A stretch of DNA of 33,927 nucleotides from a virus, in IMG/VR virus record IMGVR_UViG_3300047558_000103, positions 1 to 33,927 of that record. One strand, written 5' to 3'. How positions within the stretch are numbered: the stretch's first letter is position 1; each line of letters starts with the position of its first letter. The position numbers and the translations under genes were made by a program. Shown in pieces: positions 28,307 to 33,927 of this stretch. Below the pieces are notes generated by a model. It had not been told where the DNA came from. It made no database searches and saw nothing but the letters and a program-made list of their open reading frames with translations.

Positions 28307-29773
28307 TCACTGAGAAATTACATCCCCAGAAAGCTCGGATGGTGCGGGCAGCTTTTGACCAAAAGGCTGGAACGCAAATGTGATTCCGAAGTCTGCGGCC
28401 AGCTCTTTCTCTGCCTTGATCTGGTCGAATGTTTCCTCGACGTCGCGGCCATACTGGTTCGCCACATCCTGCATCGACAAGATTCCGTTATTCAAACCAA
28501 CAACCGCTGCGTTCATTTCCTTGAGCGGGTCAACCCACTGGAAGCCGCGCGCGCGGAATACGGTGGCGTCGGCGAATTTGTCAAAACGCGTGCTCGGGAT
28601 GGTGATGTATCGGCTCTCCATGATCGACGCCAAGAAGTCGCGATAGACCGGCTCAACGAAGTGCTGCACCAGCATGTCCTGCATCACTTTCCACTGGTCA
28701 CGGTCTTCAATCGTGCCCTGGCGAATCGACGAGTAAGACACGCCCTCTAGGTCGTTTGCGAGGCTTGTGTATGAAACGCCAAGGCCGGACGCGATGCCGC
28801 GTAGGATTGCCTTCTCAAAGTCGGCAAACGCTGTCGTTGGATGGGTTGGGTCAAATGCCTTGAAGTCCACACCTTGTGGGAGCTGGTGGAATGTGCCTGG
28901 GTCGGCTTCCATAACAGGCACTTTGTCGTCAAAATCGTCCGCCGTAAAACCATCGCCAGCAGGTGATGTGAAAAAGCCCATCTTGGACGCTCCAGTGCGT
29001 GCGGCCACAAGCTCTGCCTCGCGATAACCGTGGAGCATCTTCAAGCTGGCAATTGCGGGAGCCATCCAAGGCACGCCACGCGTTTGCTGTGCACGCTCCA
29101 TCAGATAGTGGTGCAGGATTTTGTCGGCAGGAATGCGCACGCGTGGGCCTGCCAGCGCCAATGACTGGCTCACGTCGCCAGGATGTTTGGTAAGCAACCA
29201 ATACGCCACGGGACGGCGGAACGGGTCTAGCTCAACGCTCATGCGAATCACGTTCCCGTTGGCCAAGTCGTCGTTGTAGTTCTCGTCGAGCAAATCAGGC
29301 TCTAAGAACTCTAAAGCGAAGCCAAACTGGTTCGGATAAGTTACCTTGCGCACAAGCACTTCGCCATCACGCGCGAGCGATTCGACCCAAAAGCGCTGGG
29401 CGTCCACCCATGACATACGGCCATCGACCGTACAAGTTCCCTTGCGGCCCCACTTAGACCATGCGTCCTCAATTGATTTGTTGCCAAATGAATCAATGGC
29501 TCCGTTGTCGTTCCGCGCCTTCACTTGCAGCGTCACGCCACGGTCGCCGACAACGTTTGATTTCGCCAGCGCCAAAAACCGCTTGGCGTATTCGTTGTTG
29601 CGGGCCAAGTCTCGGCAGCGATTGCGAAGGATAAGCAGCGCGCTTCGGATTTCTTGGTCAGGCGACTTCGATGAAGCCATGAAATCGCTGAACAAACGGC
29701 CAACGTTTGCGCCAGCATAAGCACGCTTGCCCGTCACCTTCTTTTTTCGGGAAAAAATATCAAGAATCCCCAT
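28307..29773 (-). CDS. Portal protein (lambda gpB family)
   Basis: A 488-residue portal. Family landmarks in order: LRNRCRDLARNNEYAKRFLALAKSNVVGDRGVTLQ, SWVDAQRFWVESLARDGEVLV, ILHHYLMERAQQTRGVPWMAPAI, YREAELVAARTGASKMGFF, then the wing/crown region ILRGIASGLGVSYTSLANDLEGVSYSSIRQG. It forms the dodecameric DNA channel at the capsid vertex. The start is the ATG at 29773 in a TGATG overlap with the connector gene. A 61-bp gap separates it from the protease-capsid gene. Confidence 0.92.
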   Translation of the reverse strand: MGILDIFSRKKKVTGKRAYAGANVGRLFSDFMASSKSPDQEIRSALLILRNRCRDLARNNEYAKRFLALAKSNVVGDRGVTLQVKARNDNGAIDSFGNKSIEDAWSKWGRKGTCTVDGRMSWVDAQRFWVESLARDGEVLVRKVTYPNQFGFALEFLEPDLLDENYNDDLANGNVIRMSVELDPFRRPVAYWLLTKHPGDVSQSLALAGPRVRIPADKILHHYLMERAQQTRGVPWMAPAIASLKMLHGYREAELVAARTGASKMGFFTSPAGDGFTADDFDDKVPVMEADPGTFHQLPQGVDFKAFDPTHPTTAFADFEKAILRGIASGLGVSYTSLANDLEGVSYSSIRQGTIEDRDQWKVMQDMLVQHFVEPVYRDFLASIMESRYITIPSTRFDKFADATVFRARGFQWVDPLKEMNAAVVGLNNGILSMQDVANQYGRDVEETFDQIKAEKELAADFGITFAFQPFGQKLPAPSELSGDVISQ

Positions 29774-30366
29774 CAATTACCCCCAAATCGTACTTGTACT
29801 GTCGCGCCAGTTGATTGACCACGACGAACACGCTCGGCGATCTGTTCTTTGCGAACTTCGGAGCGATAGTAATCACGAGCCTCAATCAACTCCCTGAATG
29901 ACATTTTCGTCAGGCTTCGTCCTGCCACGGAATAGCTCGCAACGTCTGAATCCGCTTTGCCAGCCAAGATGCTTTCGATCTTGGCCACCATAATCTCAGC
30001 ATGCGTGCGCGGGTCAGCGCCGTTTACATCCAAGTCAGCAATAGCGTTGAAATAACCACGGTCGACAACGATTCGATTATTGTCGGAGTTGCGCTTAATC
30101 TCAAGCTGCCAATGGTATAGGCCTGCGACAAAATCAGCGCTTGTCGTGCTTGATACGGTGAACAAGTAATCGCTACCGCTTGCAGTGCCAGTTACTTGCA
30201 CCTCTGTGTTGCCGCCGCCAGTGATGCGTGCGACATAGGTGGCTGTGTATGCCGTGTTCGGGTAATCAGCGCCAAGATCGGTGCGTTTCCATTGGATAAA
30301 GTCACCAGCGACAACCGTTTCAGGTTCAATCGTTGGAGCGTTGGAAACGTCAAAAAGGTTAGACAT
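29773..30366 (-). CDS. gpW-like head-tail connector with N-terminal beta domain
   Basis: A 197-residue protein. Residues about 1-115 form a beta-sandwich-like domain (DFIQWKRTDLG...YTATYVARITGGGNTEVQV...FVAGLYHWQLEIKR). The C-terminal part (ADPRTHAEIMVAKIESILAGKADSDVASYSVAGRSLTKMSFRELIEARDYYRSEVRKEQ) matches gpW-type connectors, with the typical SVAGRSLTKMSFRELIEAR core. GpW alone is about 68 residues in lambda, so this is a longer two-domain version. Its place between terL and portal genes matches lambda. Confidence 0.8.
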   Translation of the reverse strand: MSNLFDVSNAPTIEPETVVAGDFIQWKRTDLGADYPNTAYTATYVARITGGGNTEVQVTGTASGSDYLFTVSSTTSADFVAGLYHWQLEIKRNSDNNRIVVDRGYFNAIADLDVNGADPRTHAEIMVAKIESILAGKADSDVASYSVAGRSLTKMSFRELIEARDYYRSEVRKEQIAERVRRGQSTGATVQVRFGGN

Positions 30367-30400
30367 AAGCCACCTGTAGTTTTGGGGAGTCTAGCGCATT

Positions 30401-32272
30401 TTAGCGCCAGCCGTTGACAAATCCACCCGTTTTCTGTTTTCTGACCGGCGGTTTGTCTTTTTTCACCTCCGCATCAGCCTGCCGCGTCAACTCCACACGC
30501 TTGGCCAAGTTCGCTAAATTCACGTTCAGCAGCGCCAGCGCGGCCATGCCGTAGACGCGCACGTCCAGCGCCTCGTTCCTTGCCCGCGTCTTCACAAACT
30601 CGCGCCGCGCGAAGCCCTTGTGATACCGAGTAGCGATCTTCTCGGCTGTAAGCTGTTTGAAATATTCGTCTTCGCGGCCAATGGGGAAGTGGCAATAGCC
30701 AGGTCCAGGCTCTGCAATTTTGAACCGAGAAAAAAGCAAGTGCTTGGCCGTATCCACCCCAACGGGGAACAGCTTGATTTTCCCGATGTTGTTTTTCCCT
30801 GGCTTGCCGAGCAAAGGACGGCCTTCTCCGCCAACGCCCTTGATTGCGAATATACGCTTACCCTCGCGCGGAGCCACGTATTTGTAAACCTGCTGCGTGT
30901 GGTGGCCGCCAGAGTCGATGCAGGTCGCACGCACGATGTAATCCTGCCCAAACTCGTGCTCAAACGACTGCCCCAAGAACTCGTCCAAGTCACGCCAAAC
31001 GACAGGCGCGGACGGGTCGCCGTAGATTGTCTTATAGGCAACGGACCAGCTTTCCTCATCCTTGCCCCATCCAATAATCTCTGCCTCTAGGCGGTCGTCC
31101 TGAACGTCGACACCAGCGGTTAGCAATAAAACGTCCGCCGGCAGCACATCACCCCAGTCTTCCGCGCGGTTCGATAGTTCGTAATCATCCACCTGCTCGC
31201 CTTGCTCTTCCCAAGTCTCACCGAGATAGGTGTTAACCCATACCTTGAGCGTTGCAGGTTGCTTCTTGGCCTCCAGAAAATCACGCACACCGTCGGACAG
31301 CGGCGTCCACGGCGAATACATGGCAGACAAATGAAAACCAGCCACGCCATTGAACGGCGCAGTCGCAATCCACTCACCACCACGAATCGCCCTGATGCGC
31401 TCCGATTCCTCCCAAAGCACACCGCAGCTAATGCATGCGTATTTCGCCGTCTCCGGCTTGTCCTGCTCCCACTTCACATTCGACCACGCCATGACCTGCT
31501 GGTGTGCACAGTGCGGGCAGTTCACGTGAAATTTTCGCTTGTCCGATTCTTCAAATGACATTTCAATCCTGCTTGCGCCCTTGTTGGTAGGCGTCGACAC
31601 CTGCACAATTTTGCGGTTCCAAAACGTGGTCGCACGCTTCTTGGCCAAACTTATCGGGTCGCCCTCCGAGCCAGCCGACACAGGATATCGGTCAACCTCG
31701 TCACACAAAACAACACGGATAGGCCGAGAAGCAAGAGAAGAAGGGCTGTTGGCACCGCAAGCAGTGATATGACCACCAGGGAATACCTTATGCAAAGTCG
31801 TGTTGCCTGAATCGCGAGAACGAGGGTCTTTAACAAGATTGCTAAGAATTGGACTATCACGCAGCATAGGAGCCAGTCGATCTTTTGACCAAGTCTGCGC
31901 CATATCAAGGGTGGGTTGCACAACGAGAATCGGGCTTGGGTCTTGTGATACATGGTAGCCAACGATATTGTTCAAGATTTCAGTTTTTCCAACCTGTGCA
32001 GAGGTCATCACAACAACCTCTCGCACAGTCGTGTCCGACACAGCATCCATGATGCCGCGCTGATACTCGGCCCGAGCTGTGTCCCATGAGCCAGGCTCAG
32101 CCGAAGACTCAGGACTCAGCTTTCGATACTCGTCCGCCCACTCGCTTATTTTTAGGTCCGGCGGCGGGCGCAGGCTCTGGAATACTCTCGTCAACACCGC
32201 CTTCAGGCTCTGATGACCTGATAGGGTTATTGACATGGATTTCGATGTTTTCGAGTTCTTTGAGAGCTTCAT
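30401..32272 (-). CDS. terL: Terminase large subunit (lambda GpA family)
   Basis: A GpA-type packaging motor of up to 623 residues. Landmarks: the family N-terminus RPPPDLKISEWADEYRKLSPESSAEPG, Walker A-like SAQVGKT (91-97), Walker B VVLCDEVD (187-194), a zinc finger CPHC...CISC (252-283), then the nuclease domain beginning TAGVDVQDDRLE (Asp389). GpA-type terminases cut at cos sites, so cohesive ends are expected. The start is uncertain: 32272 or the ATG at 32236 would overlap terS by 164 or 128 bp; a GTG at 32197 or TTG at 32194 would shorten the overlap and keep the family N-terminus. Confidence 0.93.
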   Translation of the reverse strand: MKLSKNSKTSKSMSITLSGHQSLKAVLTRVFQSLRPPPDLKISEWADEYRKLSPESSAEPGSWDTARAEYQRGIMDAVSDTTVREVVVMTSAQVGKTEILNNIVGYHVSQDPSPILVVQPTLDMAQTWSKDRLAPMLRDSPILSNLVKDPRSRDSGNTTLHKVFPGGHITACGANSPSSLASRPIRVVLCDEVDRYPVSAGSEGDPISLAKKRATTFWNRKIVQVSTPTNKGASRIEMSFEESDKRKFHVNCPHCAHQQVMAWSNVKWEQDKPETAKYACISCGVLWEESERIRAIRGGEWIATAPFNGVAGFHLSAMYSPWTPLSDGVRDFLEAKKQPATLKVWVNTYLGETWEEQGEQVDDYELSNRAEDWGDVLPADVLLLTAGVDVQDDRLEAEIIGWGKDEESWSVAYKTIYGDPSAPVVWRDLDEFLGQSFEHEFGQDYIVRATCIDSGGHHTQQVYKYVAPREGKRIFAIKGVGGEGRPLLGKPGKNNIGKIKLFPVGVDTAKHLLFSRFKIAEPGPGYCHFPIGREDEYFKQLTAEKIATRYHKGFARREFVKTRARNEALDVRVYGMAALALLNVNLANLAKRVELTRQADAEVKKDKPPVRKQKTGGFVNGWR

Positions 32273-32693
32273 AGATTTGTTCTTTTAATACGGTTTTCAC
32301 CTCTTGCAAACTTTCGGACGAAAAAACCTCGGCAGCGGCCTTTGTCGGTAGCGACAACATCTTGGCCCGCATATTCGTCACCGCCTCAATCCACGCCTGC
32401 TCAATGTCGCCAGCTGGAATCAGCTTTTCCTCCATCTGCGCCTTCTCCATCTCCATAATGTCGGCACGCGCACGCGTGAGCCGCATCCGGTGGGTGGTGT
32501 AGTCGTCTTCTGGAAGGTCTTTTTTCAGATTCCCCATCCGCAAATATTGGATGTATGCCCGCACAACCGGAACGAGCTCGTATTTGCCTCGTTCCAGTTT
32601 AGGGATAACGCCTTCTTTTGCAAGCTGGTTGATACGCTGTGGCGTCAGGTCAAGCAGCTTGCAAATCGTCTCAAGCGGTACTGTCGTCGCCAT
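32109..32693 (-). CDS. terS: Terminase small subunit (Nu1-like)
   Basis: A 194-residue protein from the ATG at 32693. The N-terminal winged helix-turn-helix (PLETICKLLDLTPQRINQLAKEGVIPKLERGKYELVPVVRAYIQYLR) is typical of lambda Nu1-like subunits that bind the cos region. A long helical oligomerisation region follows (RMRLTRARADIMEMEKAQMEEKLIPAGDIEQAW), then a Pro/Glu-rich tail that contacts the large subunit. It starts inside the 3' end of the ParB-methyltransferase gene (23-bp overlap) and overlaps terL extensively. Confidence 0.9.
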   Translation of the reverse strand: MATTVPLETICKLLDLTPQRINQLAKEGVIPKLERGKYELVPVVRAYIQYLRMGNLKKDLPEDDYTTHRMRLTRARADIMEMEKAQMEEKLIPAGDIEQAWIEAVTNMRAKMLSLPTKAAAEVFSSESLQEVKTVLKEQIYEALKELENIEIHVNNPIRSSEPEGGVDESIPEPAPAAGPKNKRVGGRVSKAES

Positions 32694-33894
32694 CGGCCTG
32701 CTCCGCTGCAATCAACTCGGCCTTTTTTCCCGTGAATTCTTCCCATCGGCGCACAATCACATCGCAGTATTTCGGGTCCAGCTCCATGATTCGAGCCACG
32801 CGACCGTTCTTCTCGGCTGCAATCAGGGTGGTGCCGGAGCCACCAAAAGAGTCGAGGACGATGTCACCTCCTTTGGTGTTGTTGAGCAGCTGGTACTCGA
32901 ACAGCGCAACGGGCTTCATTGTTGGATGCTCGCCGTTGCGGGTGGGTTTGTCAAACTCAAGGATGGTGGTCTGCTTGCGGTCGGATGCCCACAGATGGCC
33001 AGCGCCTTCCTTCCAGCCGTACAGGCAGGGCTCGTGGATGAAATGGTAATCTTTGCGCCCCAAAATCAGGCTGGATTTTTTCCAGATCAAAATCTGGCTG
33101 ATTTTCCAAGCTGTGTCTCGAGCAGCGCCAATGAAGTTGTAGGACTCGACGTCGGCGTACCAAACATAAAAAACAGCGCCCGGCTTCATGACGGCGTCGG
33201 CGGCCGTGTAGGCGTCGCGCAGGAACTGCCGAAATTGATCGTCGCCCATCGAGTCGTTTTTGATGGTGAGCTTTTCCTTGGTGCCGCCCTCGTAGGCCAC
33301 GTTGTAGGGCGGGTCGGTCAGCCACATGTCCACCGGTTGGCCGTCGCACAGGCGCTCCAGGTCTGCGATGCTGGTGCTGTCGCCGCACATCAAACGGTGT
33401 TTCCCCATGACGTAAATATCGCCAGGCTTCGTTTTCGCTTCCTCTGGTACGGCTGGCGCTTCGTCCTCGTCGGTCAAGCCCTCGACCTCTTCCGCGATTT
33501 GGTCGGCCAAGCCAGCGAGCTCATCATCGGTAAACCCGAGCAAGTCAATGTCGAAATCCTCGTCCTTGAGCTCGGCAATTTCCAGCGCCAGCATTTCCTC
33601 GTCCCAGCCTGAGTTCAGCGCCAATTTGTTGTCCGCGATGACGTAGGCTTTTTTCTGCGTCTCGGTCAGGTAGCCAAGGCGGATGCACGGCACCTCTTTC
33701 AATTGCAATTTACGCGCGGCCATCAAACGCCCGTGGCCAGCGATGATCTGGTTGTCGTTGTCAATCAGGACGGGGTTGGTAAACCCGAACTCCTTGATTG
33801 ACGCGGCAATCTGCGCGGTTTGCTCGTCCGAATGCGTGCGGGAATTGCGTGCGTAAGGCAGCAGGCTTTCGATTTCAATTTGCTCAATTTGCAT
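32671..33894 (-). CDS. ParB-like / N4-N6 DNA methyltransferase fusion
   Basis: A 407-residue fusion. Residues 1-100 form a ParB/sulfiredoxin-like domain with PYARNSRTHSDEQTAQIAASI and IIAGHGRLMAARKL. After an acidic linker (about 125-155) the methyltransferase domain begins (KPGDIYVMGKHRLMCGDST). It contains the catalytic TDPPY, and later the S-adenosylmethionine-binding loop DSFGGSGTTLIAA, the order of beta-class amino-methyltransferases. Such fusions are frequent upstream of phage terminases and modify adenine or N4-cytosine. An AAGGAG ribosome binding site precedes the ATG. With the C5 enzyme at 6240-7586 it is the second orphan methyltransferase. The 33 bp upstream to the window edge hold only this leader. 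Confidence 0.92.
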   Translation of the reverse strand: MQIEQIEIESLLPYARNSRTHSDEQTAQIAASIKEFGFTNPVLIDNDNQIIAGHGRLMAARKLQLKEVPCIRLGYLTETQKKAYVIADNKLALNSGWDEEMLALEIAELKDEDFDIDLLGFTDDELAGLADQIAEEVEGLTDEDEAPAVPEEAKTKPGDIYVMGKHRLMCGDSTSIADLERLCDGQPVDMWLTDPPYNVAYEGGTKEKLTIKNDSMGDDQFRQFLRDAYTAADAVMKPGAVFYVWYADVESYNFIGAARDTAWKISQILIWKKSSLILGRKDYHFIHEPCLYGWKEGAGHLWASDRKQTTILEFDKPTRNGEHPTMKPVALFEYQLLNNTKGGDIVLDSFGGSGTTLIAAEKNGRVARIMELDPKYCDVIVRRWEEFTGKKAELIAAEQADGDDSTA

Positions 33895-33927
33895 GATCTC
33901 TCCTTAAATGAAAATGTGAATTAATAC

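Noticed and set aside
1-33927. tRNA genes, CRISPR arrays, insertion sequences, integrase
   Set aside because: None was recognised on either strand; without an integrase or attachment site I do not call it a temperate phage despite the HTH regulator.
1-33927. Terminal direct repeat marking a circular assembly
   Set aside because: The first and last about 30 bases share no visible overlap, so circularity rests on gene order only.

Overview
The window reads as an essentially complete genome of a tailed, lambda-like siphovirus of about 34 kb. It has a GpA-type large terminase, a lambda B-type portal, an HK97-type protease/capsid polyprotein, a gpU-like tail terminator, a gpG/gpGT-style programmed frameshift, a tape measure protein and a J-like tail tip. 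No integrase, tRNA gene, CRISPR array or insertion sequence was recognised. Several proteins (the tail fibre, the carph-isopro-like HTH protein, the small early proteins) resemble families I associate with phages of Burkholderiales, often freshwater. That host guess is inference from recalled family resemblance only.

Layout. (1) 1-7816, minus strand: early replication and modification operon. In transcription order it encodes an HTH regulator, a C5-cytosine methyltransferase, an HNH endonuclease that interrupts a helicase locus, an SF2 helicase, a small zinc-binding protein, a VRR-NUC nuclease, a TOPRIM/VapE-type primase-helicase, a lambda gpZ-like protein and a small ORF running off the left edge. 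(2) 7817-7955: divergent control region with four copies of a TTGCGTT/AACGCAA heptamer, a 17-bp palindrome, and a promoter that would make the HTH mRNA leaderless. (3) 7956-14207, plus strand: a tightly coupled block of about 20 mostly small genes, including a YqaJ-type exonuclease plus RecT recombination pair and five single-helix membrane microproteins. (4) 14198-33894, minus strand, in transcription order: ParB-methyltransferase fusion, terS, terL, gpW-like connector, portal, protease-capsid fusion, head completion, tail genes, tail tip, fibre, then a membrane-protein-rich lysis block ending in an M15 endolysin.

Minus-strand genes run off the left edge and enter at the right edge. The simplest reading is that the ends join, giving one long leftward unit from 7.8 kb through the junction to 14.2 kb, opposed only by the rightward block. 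Two DnaA-box-like 9-mers (44-64) and six copies of a GGTGTACGG repeat (764-966) flank the gpZ-like gene and are candidate origin elements.

The strongest candidate for something undescribed lies at 5.3-6.25 kb. The first codons of one helicase gene, coupled to the methyltransferase stop, run into a compact structured-RNA candidate: a hairpin whose whole loop pairs with a junction strand of a three-way junction capped by a GNRA tetraloop. An HNH endonuclease gene follows, and then a second, complete helicase with its own start. This looks like a homing event that left a scar and possibly a functional RNA. All calls are from reading the sequence; no database search or folding program was run.
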